Positions 43,932 to 53,430 of a stretch of DNA of 64,000 nt are shown piece by piece. The notes under the pieces are model-generated. The model saw only the letters and a program-made list of their open reading frames with translations, had not been told where the DNA came from and made no database searches. Numbering within the stretch: the stretch's first letter is position 1; each line of letters starts with the position of its first letter. The translations under genes and the position numbers were made by a program. Source of the stretch: Metabacillus crassostreae (GTDB lineage: Bacteria > Bacillota > Bacilli > Bacillales > Bacillaceae); NCBI RefSeq assembly GCF_016908395.1, contig NZ_JAFBDU010000001.1, positions 620,001-684,000 on the forward strand, read 5' to 3'.

Positions 43932-44099
43932 AATATCCCCCGAATTAAAATTGATCTTTAAATATCATATCATTTTTTATTTTTATTAAAAAGGAAATAT
44001 AGTATTGATAATTTAACTATAAGTAAGTGGAGGGAAATAACAGTTATTGTCGAATGGATAAGATGGAGAAAAAAATTAGTTATATAGGAAGTGTCAATT

Positions 44100-44423
44100 G
44101 TGCCTACTTATAATAAACTTGTACGAGACAAAATTCCAGCGATTATCGACCAGACAGGTAAAAAGTATGAAGTTAGAAAACTAAATAATGATGAATACAT
44201 AATAGAATTAAAGAAAAAAGCATATGAAGAATTAACTGAATTTGTGGAAGCAAAGGATCGGGAAAGCTCTTTGGAAGAACTAGCGGAGTTACTAGAAGTG
44301 ATTAATGCAGTAGCTGTGTATCATGGTTCAACTTTAGAAGAAATCAATTCAATTAGACAACAGAAAGAAGAAAAACGAGGTAGCTTTGGTGAGAAAGTTT
44401 TTTTAATTAACGTTGAAGACTAA
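44100..44423 (+). CDS. MazG-like nucleotide pyrophosphohydrolase
   Basis: 107 residues of the all-alpha NTP pyrophosphohydrolase family: PTYNKLVRDKIPAIIDQTGK, then the metal-binding helix YEELTEFVEAKDRESSLEEL and AELLEVINAVAV (EExx..EExxD-type acidic cluster, with E for the last D). Likely hydrolyses (d)NTPs to monophosphates. GTG 44100 is chosen over GTG 44091 because AGGAAGTG lies at proper distance and homologues begin MP-YNKLVRDKIP. Second nucleotide-hydrolase gene in this small cluster. Confidence 0.85.
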   Translation: MPTYNKLVRDKIPAIIDQTGKKYEVRKLNNDEYIIELKKKAYEELTEFVEAKDRESSLEELAELLEVINAVAVYHGSTLEEINSIRQQKEEKRGSFGEKVFLINVED

Positions 44424-44492
44424 CTAGTTTTTACACTTATATGTTATAGACAACATTACATAATATTATTATTTTATAAGGACTGTTGCTAC

Positions 44493-44696
44493 ATGTTTTT
44501 TGGATCACCAATGGAATTCATATTAATACAAATTGACGACACGTTAATTCGACTGGACATACTATACTATATTGAACGAGAAGAATATGAAGTACATGGA
44601 TCTATTAAGAACGAAAGAGGATTAATCGTTAGTGGTAAAGAAAAAGAAGAAGTTGTTAATCAAGCATTTAAAAATTTAAAAGATAAACTAGTATAA
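44493..44696 (+). CDS. 67-aa protein, unknown
   Basis: Small protein, MFFGSPMEFILIQIDDTLIR at the start and KEEVVNQAFKNLKDKLV at the end; alternating strands then a helix. ATG 44493 has a weak AAGGACTG site. No family recognised. Same direction as the MazG-like and HNH genes. Confidence 0.5.
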   Translation: MFFGSPMEFILIQIDDTLIRLDILYYIEREEYEVHGSIKNERGLIVSGKEKEEVVNQAFKNLKDKLV

Positions 44697-44763
44697 GACT
44701 ATTGTTTAGAATTTTTGTTAATTATATAGAAGTTGAGATTTTAAGGGTGAAGGGAGAAAGCAG

Positions 44764-45759
44764 TTGGGTCATAAACTAAAAGTCGGTGAGTTAAGAGAAA
44801 TATACTTAACCGATGAAGAAATATGGAGAATTTTCACGATTGTTTTATCAAAAAAGTCAGTAAAATCATCTACTTATAAATATGCATTAATTAAGGCATT
44901 AATCGAAAATTTGTACCAAATTAATGAAGATTTTGAGCTTAAATACGATCAGCTGGCGTATTCATTTTCTAAAATATACTGGAATTTAGTTGTTCATCAT
45001 AATTTACTAAATCAGAACAGTGGGCAAACAGCAAGAGTTGTTTCCATTATCAAGGAAGAACAAATAAAGAGTGCCATTCCAACAGAAATGGTATTTGATA
45101 AATTAGATGACACATTACAAATAAAACTAATTAATAAAGTGAAAACAACGATGAAAATAAATGTATTCGGTGCACTATATGGAGATACAAGAGGAAGCTT
45201 TTATGCGTTTGATCATAAAAAGGAAACACTAAAGCTAAATCCTGCAGTGCACGGATTTATGCTAAATTACCAAAGGCTACTTGTAAACCTCACAAATTAT
45301 CATATGGCAGCCATGATTGAGCAATTAAATGAAGTACCTAGTATCAATTATCTTTTAGGTAAAGTAGAGAGCATTGCAAAGCGGTCATCCTTAAAACCTT
45401 TCGAGAAAGTTCTTTTAACATATTTTCAAGCTGAATGCTTCTATTGCGGCAAGAAATTATCTGATAACAAGAGAGAAACACACGTTGATCATTTTATTCC
45501 TTGGTCATTTGTTCAGTCTGATCATATATGGAATCTTGTATTAGCATGTAATAAATGTAACAGTTCGAAGAGTGATAAGTTACCAACGAGAAGGTATTTA
45601 GAATTTATAATTGATAGAAATCAAGCATTAACAGATAAAAAAGAGGATACCTCAATAACTACTTTAATGAGTAATTATAAGACAGATAAAATTATTATGC
45701 TGTATGAATATTCTATTAAGAATGGTTTTGATACAGTATGGATTCCACAGAAAGCTTAA
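44764..45759 (+). CDS. HNH endonuclease with large N-terminal domain
   Basis: 331 residues. The N-terminal 210 residues are helical and unrecognised. The HNH nuclease core is complete: CFYCG (C225, C228), HVDHFIPWS (H240, D242, H243), N257 in IWNLVLAC and CNKCNSSKS (C262, C265), so the zinc site and catalytic His are intact. TTG 44764 follows GAAGGGAGAA. The long N-terminal region probably senses or binds DNA or a partner. With the helicase upstream this suggests a defence function; inferred. Confidence 0.85.
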   Translation: MGHKLKVGELREIYLTDEEIWRIFTIVLSKKSVKSSTYKYALIKALIENLYQINEDFELKYDQLAYSFSKIYWNLVVHHNLLNQNSGQTARVVSIIKEEQIKSAIPTEMVFDKLDDTLQIKLINKVKTTMKINVFGALYGDTRGSFYAFDHKKETLKLNPAVHGFMLNYQRLLVNLTNYHMAAMIEQLNEVPSINYLLGKVESIAKRSSLKPFEKVLLTYFQAECFYCGKKLSDNKRETHVDHFIPWSFVQSDHIWNLVLACNKCNSSKSDKLPTRRYLEFIIDRNQALTDKKEDTSITTLMSNYKTDKIIMLYEYSIKNGFDTVWIPQKA

Positions 45760-46218
45760 TAGAATTCAATGTAATAATTCTATTGAAAATAGCATAACGA
45801 ATAATAGAGGTTCGATCCAGACTACCGGTATCGAAATGAATTGTCCTGGTTATTAAATTGGTAAAGTCTTTCGCTTTAATACCCATTATTAATTATCAAA
45901 GAAAGGAAACAAATAAAATCCCCTAACAAAAGGGGATTTTATTTAATATGAGAGAAATATTTTCTAAATTTCTTTCTTCCTCAACACACCTTTTTTTACC
46001 AAGTTAATAACTGTACCTTTGTTTTTATATCTATTATATGCTATTAACTATTCAAATCCTTAAGAGTTAACTTAGCGGGATATTCTTATTTTAATGCTCA
46101 ATTAATAAGCAAATCCACCTATTTTCGCTTTTACATTTTGTTACTTTCTTCCTATAGATAACGATCATTTATAAGCACAAAGTTCCCTTTTCTAACAATT
46201 GGCTGTTAAATTGTGTAT
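45760..46218. other. Intergenic region before the first LXG gene
   Basis: Holds the terminator at 45911; from about 46135 on it is homologous to 51785-51971. Confidence 0.6.
45911..45944. terminator. Perfect terminator after the HNH gene
   Basis: AAATAAAATCCCC and GGGGATTTTATTT, 13 bp, 8-base loop; bidirectional. Confidence 0.92.
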
Positions 46219-47790
46219 TTGATTGGATTTATATGGTATTTATAATAAGTGGATTTAATTGGATATTATAAATACCTCGCCTAGAGTTAATACATACAAA
46301 CAGAAATTGAAAGAAAGGTAGTCGATGTCTTTGAAAGTATATGAGGCAAGAAGCTTAATAGATTCAATGGAAGACCGCGCGAAGGAGTATTCTAGCCTGA
46401 GGGAAAAGCTGGTTCTTCTACGGAAACGTTTTTTGGATATTGTTCAGCTTGATGATGCTCTAAAAGGAAAAGGGGCAAAGGCCATCAAGGGCTTTTATCA
46501 AGCCCAAATAGATGTTGTTGATGCATGGCTACGACTTATTGATCGGCAAATCGCCTTCTTTAAAGGAATATCAGGTGATGCTGGAGATAATGATTTGTCA
46601 GGGAACACCGTTGTTTATCAAAGCTTTCTAGAATCTGAATTATCTCATCATGAGAAAAATTATATGATGATGGTTGATAGTCAGCAGGATGAACTGAAAC
46701 GAATATTTAATCGAGTGGATGATTTAGTTCCTTTGAATGTATTTTCATCTGAACGGTTTATGGATGCGGTCGCAGAGGCAAAAAAAGGTCGAAATGAAAC
46801 ACTTCAAGCTGTCGAAAATTTTGATGAAAAGTTAAAATCAGAATATACACTATCAGAGGATGATGAGCATTATGTTGTGGCACTATTTCAACAACTACTT
46901 GAGGCAACTCGTCAAGGAAATGAGATTCTTCCGATCCATTTTAATGCAGAACAATACCAATCTAGTGATGTATACCTATTAAAAGAACAAGCAGAAAATC
47001 AAGCAAACAATTATCTAAACTTTAAGGAAGAACAAGAAAAAGCCAGAGAACAAATGAAACGTCTTGAAGAGCAAAAACAGCGTCCATGGTATGAAAAAAC
47101 ATGGGAAGGTGTTAAAAACTTCACAGGAGAATTAACAGGATATTACGATTATATCCGTGCCTCTGAAGGTGTTGATCCCGTCACTGGTGCTGAACTTACA
47201 ACAGCTCAACGTGTGACAGCAGGAGCAATGGCAGCTGCAGGTTTTATCCCAGTTGTTGGATGGGCCGGCAGAATCGTTAAGGGTGGAGGTGCCATCTATA
47301 AAACCGCCAAAGGCATGCATGCAGCGGATCAGGCACTGGATGTTTACTTAAATGCGAAGACTTTCTCAAATCTCGAAAAAGCGGAACTAGGAATCTATGG
47401 TCTTGTGTCCGTTAATGGGTTTAATGAATATATACTTGGCAAAGACATGTTCGGAAACGAATTAACAGATCTTCAGCGTCAACAAAGTTTATATTATAGT
47501 ATTCTAGGTCCTGCGCTAATGGCTACTCCGTTTATCCCAAGTTTAGTGAAGAATGGTAAAGTTATTAAAGAAGAAACAATTGGAAAACTACACCAACTAA
47601 CATTGAAAACAAAAACTGGTGCTATCTCTTTTGGTAGAGAATTACAAGGTGGAATGAATGTTCTTCTTCAAAATCCGAGAAAAAATTTGGTGTATAGTTC
47701 AGTTGGGAATTCACCAATAAATGTTATGAATCCTAAGCGAATGTTAAAGGATATTGACCAGGGAATGTCGAAGTTTTCTTTTGGAGAAAT
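46135..47790. repeat. LXG duplication unit, copy 1
   Basis: This segment (promoter, leader, LXG and pre-toxin coding part) is nearly identical to 51785-53430. Identity ends abruptly after the codons for DIDQGMSKFS, where the toxin-specific part begins. Confidence 0.9.
46219..46246 (+). promoter_or_regulatory. Promoter of LXG toxin 1
   Basis: -35 TTGATT, 16-base spacer, -10 TATAAT, conserved without change at 51866-51893 before the second LXG gene. About 78 bases of leader follow. Confidence 0.7.
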
Positions 47791-48310
47791 TAGCGGAAGT
47801 ACAAGATCTGTTAATACTGCTAATGGAATAGAAGGTGTTGGCAAACATGTAGATGATGTGAAAATCCCTGAAAATATGAAGAAATGGGATTATACACCTA
47901 GTGAAGAATTATATAAGAAATATGAGAATGTATATAAGAATCCAAAATATTATAATCAGGAAACAGGAGAAATTTACTGGCCACCTAATGATGGGTTTGT
48001 TTCGGGAACACAAAAAACGGAAACATTGCATCCAGGAATGATAATAGATAGATATGGAAGTCCAACAGGATCATTTTTAGCTCCAGAAAGCGATTCCTTC
48101 CCAAGTAGGGCTTTAGCTCCGCATAGTGAACAAGCTCCTTATTTCATTTATGAGGTTATTGATGATTTTGAAGTAACTATAGGGAAGATTGCTCCTTGGT
48201 TTGATCAGCCAGGTGGAGGAACACAAATTATTAAATATAAACCTAATGGACGTCCTTATTCTATAGAAGAATTAATTGAGCTGAGAGTTATTAAACAAAT
48301 AAATCCATAA
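46325..48310 (+). CDS. LXG toxin with TNT-type NADase tip
   Basis: 661 residues. Residues 1-235: LXG domain of long helices for type VII secretion (MSLKVYEARSLIDSMEDRAK, LKGKGAKAIKGFYQAQ). About 260-440: pre-toxin region GELTGYYDYIRASEGVDPVT, VTAGAMAAAGFIPVVGWAGR. About 530-661: TNT-like NAD+ glycohydrolase domain with WPPNDGF, DRYGSPTGSFLAP (Arg576), SRALAPHS, and WFDQPGGGTQ (Gln634), matching the key residues of the tuberculosis necrotizing toxin family. Likely kills competitors by NAD depletion. No small Lap partner gene precedes it. The immunity gene follows 11 bases later. Confidence 0.88.
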   Translation: MSLKVYEARSLIDSMEDRAKEYSSLREKLVLLRKRFLDIVQLDDALKGKGAKAIKGFYQAQIDVVDAWLRLIDRQIAFFKGISGDAGDNDLSGNTVVYQSFLESELSHHEKNYMMMVDSQQDELKRIFNRVDDLVPLNVFSSERFMDAVAEAKKGRNETLQAVENFDEKLKSEYTLSEDDEHYVVALFQQLLEATRQGNEILPIHFNAEQYQSSDVYLLKEQAENQANNYLNFKEEQEKAREQMKRLEEQKQRPWYEKTWEGVKNFTGELTGYYDYIRASEGVDPVTGAELTTAQRVTAGAMAAAGFIPVVGWAGRIVKGGGAIYKTAKGMHAADQALDVYLNAKTFSNLEKAELGIYGLVSVNGFNEYILGKDMFGNELTDLQRQQSLYYSILGPALMATPFIPSLVKNGKVIKEETIGKLHQLTLKTKTGAISFGRELQGGMNVLLQNPRKNLVYSSVGNSPINVMNPKRMLKDIDQGMSKFSFGEISGSTRSVNTANGIEGVGKHVDDVKIPENMKKWDYTPSEELYKKYENVYKNPKYYNQETGEIYWPPNDGFVSGTQKTETLHPGMIIDRYGSPTGSFLAPESDSFPSRALAPHSEQAPYFIYEVIDDFEVTIGKIAPWFDQPGGGTQIIKYKPNGRPYSIEELIELRVIKQINP

Positions 48311-48321
48311 AGGAGTATAAA

Positions 48322-48930
48322 ATGGAATTAAGTGATATATACAATTTAATTGAAACTGAATTTAAAGTGATAAAAAGGCGAGAAGGTATTATTTGTGTTG
48401 CACCAATAAGTGGAGAAGATTACCCTGAGAATACAGTTAAGTTAACTTTCAATGAAGAAAATAATCAATATGATCTTTATGAAGTTGTTAGAGGAAAAGA
48501 ATACAAAGTAGATACATTTTCAGATGAATATAAATCTGTATTAGCTTTATATATCTTTTCGAAAAGTAAGCTAGAAGTAAAAAAATATGATACCAATGTT
48601 CAAAATGATCTTGAGAGTGCAACATCATTAAATAAAATTCAAGATACATTTAGAAATTCTTCAGTTAAACAGTATTACTCTTTTTTTGAAATTAAGCCAA
48701 ATAAAATAATTTTAGAAAAAAGTACAAATGAAAGGTATAATGTTTTATTTTTAGGAAAAAGTGACTCTAAGATTTATATAGATAAAACTAGAAATTTGAA
48801 TAGTGCCGCGGTTGTTCAATACAATTTCACTCTAAAACTAAGCCGATTTTATGATCTTATAAATATAATTGGAGTAAAAACGGATGCTGATTTTATAGAA
48901 ACTCTAAAAGAATTATATCTTTTGGGTTGA
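48322..48930 (+). CDS. Putative immunity protein for the TNT-tipped LXG toxin
   Basis: 202 residues, no signal peptide, starts MELSDIYNLIETEFKVIKRR; mixed alpha/beta with a C-terminal helix FIETLKELYLLG. I do not recognise a domain. It begins 11 bases after the toxin stop with AAGGAGTA, and every other toxin module in this locus is followed by one immunity gene, so neutralisation of the NADase is the likely role. Confidence 0.65.
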   Translation: MELSDIYNLIETEFKVIKRREGIICVAPISGEDYPENTVKLTFNEENNQYDLYEVVRGKEYKVDTFSDEYKSVLALYIFSKSKLEVKKYDTNVQNDLESATSLNKIQDTFRNSSVKQYYSFFEIKPNKIILEKSTNERYNVLFLGKSDSKIYIDKTRNLNSAAVVQYNFTLKLSRFYDLINIIGVKTDADFIETLKELYLLG

Positions 48931-48970
48931 AGATCCAAAGCGAAAATATATCTATTAAATTATTGAAAAG

Positions 48971-49001
48971 ACAACAATCTAAAGTAGGTTGTTGTTTTTT
49001 T
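48971..49001 (+). terminator. Terminator after TNT toxin-immunity pair
   Basis: ACAACAA and TTGTTGT around an 11-base loop, then eight T. Confidence 0.8.
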
Positions 49002-49028
49002 TGTAAGAATATAAATGCTATTAGGTAA

Positions 49029-49115
49029 GGCTGCACCTGGTATGGTGAAGGTGAAAATCATGTCCTTGCTAATGACAGAGTTGGTCCAGCTAAACACTCC
49101 TGTTTCTGTAAATAA
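49029..49115 (+). pseudogene. Possible toxin-tip remnant
   Basis: 28 open codons reading WYGEGENHVLANDRVGPAKH and then CFCK before TAA. No start or upstream domain; it precedes a small lone gene that could be an orphan immunity gene. Assignment is speculative. Confidence 0.25.
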
Positions 49116-49153
49116 ACTGAAATATATAGGGGTATTAAGAGAGGAATAACACT

Positions 49154-49390
49154 TTGACTAGAATAGAGTATGAAAACCTTATAGTAATGCAAAACATTGA
49201 TACAAATAAATTAAATCTAGTTATTGGTGAAAAGAAGGTAATTCCATATGTAACAGGTTGCTTTAAAGAAGATGGTATATGGAAAATCTATATAGTAGGG
49301 GAACGTCGAGATTTTGATATTGTTCAAGAAGGAACCGAAGAGGAGATATTTAACAGTATCCATAGTATAACTAAAAGCAGATTAAAATAA
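49154..49390 (+). CDS. 78-aa protein, candidate orphan immunity protein
   Basis: Small soluble protein, beta-rich: YENLIVMQNIDTNKLNLVIG, then TGCFKEDGIWKIYIVGERRD and a short C-terminal helix. TTG 49154 with AGAGAGGAA upstream. Location inside a polymorphic-toxin locus without its own toxin suggests an orphan immunity gene; the fold pattern (strands then helix) would fit, but the family is not recognised. Strong terminator follows. Confidence 0.45.
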   Translation: MTRIEYENLIVMQNIDTNKLNLVIGEKKVIPYVTGCFKEDGIWKIYIVGERRDFDIVQEGTEEEIFNSIHSITKSRLK

Positions 49391-49391
49391 A

Positions 49392-49435
49392 AAATATAGC
49401 TTAAGAGACGATAAAACTCTTGAGCTATATTTTTG
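49392..49435 (+). terminator. Terminator after the 78-aa gene
   Basis: AAATATAGCTTAAGAG and CTCTTGAGCTATATTT with a short loop and T run. Confidence 0.9.
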
Positions 49436-49478
49436 TATTCTTTAAGTAATATATTTTTTATCAAGAAAAGGAGAAATA

Positions 49479-50318
49479 ATGAAACTCTTATCAAACTTAT
49501 TTAATAAAAATAAGCAAGAAAAAGAACAAAATTCAAAAGTAAATCCATCAACATCAAAGAAAAAACACAATGAAAAGGTTGCAACTAGGAAAGGAGAGAT
49601 AGGTGAATATAAAATCGATATACAGCTAGCACAACTTCCTAAAGGTTATAAGTATTTATCAGATATCATGATCAAAAACGGTAAAGCCAAATCAGCTTTT
49701 TCTCAAATTGATCATATAGTGATCACTCCATATGGAATCTTTGTAATTGAAACAAAGAATTATCAAGGTACTATTTATGGTGGTAAAGAGAGAACAACAT
49801 GGTCAGTAAATGGGAAGTTTAAGATGATGAACCCGTTTATTCAAAATTATGGACATATTCAAGGGATTAAGAACTATATTGAAACGAAATATCATGACCA
49901 ATTTATTTCAGTAGTTTCATTCACTAAACGCTGCACGTTCAAGATTGACGAAATGAATTATAGAAAAATAGGTTCTAATGAATTAATTGTATATGATGTT
50001 GAATTGTCTGAGTACATAAATAGGAAAGTATCTGTTCTTAAAATTAACAATAAAGAGTCTATTTTAAAAGAAAATGATATAGATCGTATTTACAGATCAC
50101 TAGTTGATGCAAACATAAAAGATCAGTCTATTAGAAAACAGCATGTTCAATCTTTGAAGATGGAAACAGGGAGTTTTGAGGAAGAAGTAAACAATCAAAA
50201 ATAACTTGCAAAGTGCTGTGTGTGTAATAAAACTGTCTCAGAAAAGGTTAAATCATTTTGTTTGTCCAATAAGAAGTTTGATGGGAAAATATATTGCTTT
50301 GAGCATCAGAAAAGTTAG
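49479..50318 (+). pseudogene. NERD-domain protein cut short by an in-frame stop before its zinc ribbon
   Basis: The first frame (49479-50204, 241 residues) holds a NERD nuclease-related domain: TRKGEIGEYKIDIQLAQLPK, then SQIDHIVITPYGIFVIETKN and NPFIQNYGHIQGIKNYI, with the D and E-x-K of a restriction-endonuclease-like site. TAA at 50202 ends it, but the same frame goes on for 37 codons: LAKCCVCNKTVSEKVKSFCL, FDGKIYCFEHQKS, a C-x-x-C...C...H zinc ribbon expected at the end of such proteins, to TAG 50318. One base change would explain it. The NERD domain itself is complete and may still work. Confidence 0.75.
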
Positions 50319-50353
50319 CTAAAATGGGTTGCAATCGTTCTAAAAATTTAATA

Positions 50354-50392
50354 GATAACCTCGACTATAATTAAAAGAGGTTATCTTATTTG
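50354..50392 (+). terminator. Terminator after the NERD gene
   Basis: GATAACCTC and GAGGTTATC followed by TTATTTG. Confidence 0.8.
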
Positions 50393-50550
50393 TGCTCAAC
50401 AAACCCCATATATAAGGAAATCAAATTCACTTAAATTTCTTAATAAATCTTGTGAACTATGTAAAATATATTCAATTTTAAAAATATTTTGTTTGAAAAT
50501 AGATTATTTCATAGTACAATTAACCTATTACTTTTAGATTATTAGATAAA

Positions 50551-50620
50551 GGCAAACCTATCGAAAGGTAGGGACGCAAAACTACGGGCCTAAAGCAAAT
50601 GCTATGGTAGCCGAGTCGCC
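50551..50620 (+). promoter_or_regulatory. c-di-GMP-I (GEMM) riboswitch, second copy in the window
   Basis: GGCAAACCTATCGAAAGGTA, GGGACGCAAAACTACGGGCC, TAAAGCAAATGCTATGGTAG, ending CCGAGTCGCC. It has the GAAA tetraloop arm, the GGACGCAAA core and the GGC/GCC closing stem of the class I c-di-GMP riboswitch. About 30 bases later comes an intrinsic terminator, then the gene at 50709. Confidence 0.94.
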
Positions 50621-50648
50621 TATTAAGATGGATGTTCTTACACATGAT

Positions 50649-50676
50649 GATCCACCTATTTAGGTGGGTCTTTTTC
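50649..50676 (+). terminator. Terminator in the riboswitch leader
   Basis: GATCCACCTA and TAGGTGGGTC with TTTTT, placed between the aptamer and the gene; the likely expression platform. Whether c-di-GMP favours or blocks it is not clear by eye. Confidence 0.85.
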
Positions 50677-50708
50677 ACGTTAATTAACTATTGAGGAGAA
50701 TCACAGTT

Positions 50709-51458
50709 ATGGGATTTTTAAGAGATATGGGTAAATTTGCTGGTAAAGCAACAGGAACTGTTATTGGTGGGGCAATCAATGTTGTTGGAGATGTAACTGG
50801 TAGTAAATTTATTAACGAAGTTGGAGATGGTGTTAAAAAAGCATCCGAATTTGCTGGTGACACTGTGGGTCAAATTGCCGATGGTGCTTGGAATACTGCA
50901 TCAGGATTAATCCAAGATGATAAGCATAAAATGGATCAAGGATTGAACGATATGGGAGATTCAGTAGGTAGAACAGCAAAGGGAGTCTATCATACTGCAA
51001 AAAATACATATGGTAGTGGTAAAACTGCATATGAGGGAATTAGAGATGGAGACGACATAAAAGTCAAACAAGGATTACGAGATATAGGAAAAACAGTTGC
51101 AATAGGTACACTTGCTGTTGGAGTTGTAGATTTAGTTGATGGAGCAGATGGTGACGAACCAGCTTCCTCTACTCAAAATATGGCTGATGCAGGAACTGAA
51201 GGAGTTTCAAATGTGCAATATGTAGAACCTCATGTGGCTCAAACAGAGGTTGCATCTACGACAGAAACATCAGAACAACCAGGAACACACCATGTACAAC
51301 CTCATTGGGTAGAAGGCCATTTGCGTGATGGTGTATGGATTGAAGGTTATTGGAGAGATGGAGATGGGAATACTGCCGTCAACTTGAGTGAAGAAGATGG
51401 GGGAGGGTATTTACGAACTGACGCTGATGGAAATCCTACAAATAATTTAAATTCATAG
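50709..51458 (+). CDS. c-di-GMP-controlled protein with WxxGHxxxGxW motif
   Basis: 249 residues from ATG 50709 (GAGGAGAATCACAGTT before it). The N-terminal 110 residues are amphipathic helices with 11-residue-like repeats (MGKFAGKATGTVIGGAINVV, VKKASEFAGDTVGQIADGAW, KGVYHTAKNTYGSGKTAYEG), reminiscent of LEA or apolipoprotein-like surfaces; a hydrophobic stretch follows; the C-terminus has HWVEGHLRDGVWIEGYWRDG, a motif found repeated in several envelope proteins. No signal peptide. Control by c-di-GMP suggests a role in biofilm, surface or stress physiology. It lies between two LXG toxin genes. Function unknown. Confidence 0.7.
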   Translation: MGFLRDMGKFAGKATGTVIGGAINVVGDVTGSKFINEVGDGVKKASEFAGDTVGQIADGAWNTASGLIQDDKHKMDQGLNDMGDSVGRTAKGVYHTAKNTYGSGKTAYEGIRDGDDIKVKQGLRDIGKTVAIGTLAVGVVDLVDGADGDEPASSTQNMADAGTEGVSNVQYVEPHVAQTEVASTTETSEQPGTHHVQPHWVEGHLRDGVWIEGYWRDGDGNTAVNLSEEDGGGYLRTDADGNPTNNLNS

Positions 51459-51865
51459 GATTTATGCTAGACTAGTAGTTTAGCATTGTTTTAATAGTAT
51501 TTTATCAATAGTACTTAACCTTTACTTTTTTTATCATAAATTTTTGACTCAGTAATATGAAAAGTTTTAGAACTGCAAAACACACTTCTATGTTTATTGA
51601 GTTCATACCAATAGTCTTTGAAGTAAAAAGGTTAACTTGAAGAATTGTTCAAGTTAGCCTCTTTTGCGTTTCATTAAATTTAACTCACTTGTTTAATAAA
51701 CTATTAATTCAATTCAAGATTAAATCATTCTGCTTATTTTAACCCCAATTCATAAGTCATTTCACCTAATAAAGATAAATTATTTTGTTATTTTCTTCCT
51801 ATAGACAACAACTAATCATAAGCACAAAGTTCCTTTTTCTAACAATCGCCTGTTAAATTGTGTAT
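51459..51865. other. Intergenic region before the second LXG gene
   Basis: Holds the terminator at 51629; from about 51785 it is the second copy of the LXG promoter region. Confidence 0.6.
51629..51666 (+). terminator. Terminator after the c-di-GMP-controlled gene
   Basis: AGGTTAACTTGAA and TTCAAGTTAGCCT (one mismatch) followed by CTTTTG. Confidence 0.8.
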
Positions 51866-53430
51866 TTGATTGGATTTATATGGTATTTATAATAAGTGGA
51901 TTTAATTGGATATTACAAATACCTCGTCTAGAGTTAATACATACAAACAGAAATTGAAAGAAAGGTAGTCGATGTCTTTGAAAGTGTATGAGGCAAGAAG
52001 TTTAATTGAGTCAATGGAAGATCGGGCTGAGGAGTATTCTAGCCTGAGGGAAAAGCTGGTTCTTTTACGGAAACGTTTTTTGGATGTTGTGCAACTTGAT
52101 GATGCTCTACAAGGAAAAGGGGCAAATGCGATCAAGGGTTTTTACCAGGCTCAAATAGATGTTATTGATGCATGGCTACGACTTGTTGATCGGCAAATCG
52201 CTTTCTTTAAAGGAGTACCAGGTGATGCCAGTGATAATGATTTAACAGGGAACACCGTTGTTTATCAAAGCTTTCTTGAATCTGAGTTATCTCATCATGA
52301 GAAAAATTATATGATGATGGTTGATAGTCAGCAGGATGAATTGAAACGAATATTTAATCGAGTGGATGATTTAGTTCCTTTAAATGTATTTTCAACAGAT
52401 CGGTTCATGGATGCGGTCGCAGATGCAAAAAAAGGTCGAAATGAAACACTTCAAGCTGTCGAAAATTTTGATGAAAAGTTAAAATCAGAATATACACTAT
52501 CTGAGGATGATGAGCATTATGTTGTGGCACTATTCCAACAACTCCTAGAGGCAACTCGTCAAGGAAATGAAATTCTACCGATCTATTTTAATGCCGAACA
52601 ATTCCATTCTAGTGATGTATACCTATTAAAAGAACAAGCAGAAAATCAAGCAAACGATTATCTAAACTTTAAAGAAGAACAAGAAAAAGCCAGAGAACAA
52701 ATGAAACGTCTTGAAGAACAAAAACAACGTCCATGGTATGAAAAAACATGGGAAGGTGTAAAAAACTTCACAGGTGAGTTAACTGGATATTACGATTATA
52801 TCCGTGCCTCTGAAGGTGTTGATCCCATCACTGGTACTGAACTTACAACAGCTCAACGTGTAACAGCTGGAGCAATGGCAGCAGCAGGTTTTATCCCAGT
52901 TGTTGGTTGGGCAGGAAGAATAGTCAAAGGTGGAGGCGCCATCTATAAAACCGCCAAAGGTATGCATGCAGCGGATCAGGCACTGGATGTTTACTTAAAC
53001 GCAAAAACTTTTTCAAATCTCGAAAAAGCAGAACTAGGAATCTATGGTCTTGTTTCAGTCAATGGTTTTAATGAATATATACTTGGCAAAGACATGTTCG
53101 GAAACGAATTAACAGAGCTTCAGCGTCAACAAAGTTTATATTTTAGTATTCTAGGTCCTGCGCTAATGGCTACGCCGTTTATCCCAACTTTAGTGAAGAA
53201 TGGTAAAGTTGTTACAGAAGAGACAATTGGAAATCTGCATCAGCTAACACTGAAAACGAAAACTGGGGCTATTTCTTTTGGTAGAGAATTACAAGGTGGT
53301 ATGAATCTCCTTCTTCAAAATCCTAGAACAAATTTGGCAATTAGTTCTATTGGGAATTCACCAATAAATGTTATGAATCCTATGAAAATATTGAAGGATA
53401 TTGACCAAGGGATGTCGAAGTTTTCTTTAG
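51785..53430. repeat. LXG duplication unit, copy 2
   Basis: Second copy of 46135-47790, 5.65 kb downstream, in the same orientation; ends where the toxin-specific part begins (KFSLGVGTKG versus KFSFGEISGS). Confidence 0.9.
51866..51893 (+). promoter_or_regulatory. Promoter of LXG toxin 2
   Basis: Same TTGATT-16-TATAAT promoter as before the first LXG gene. Confidence 0.7.

Noticed and set aside
46135-53430. Insertion sequence or transposon as cause of the LXG duplication
   Set aside because: No transposase gene or terminal inverted repeats seen at the borders; homologous duplication is simpler.
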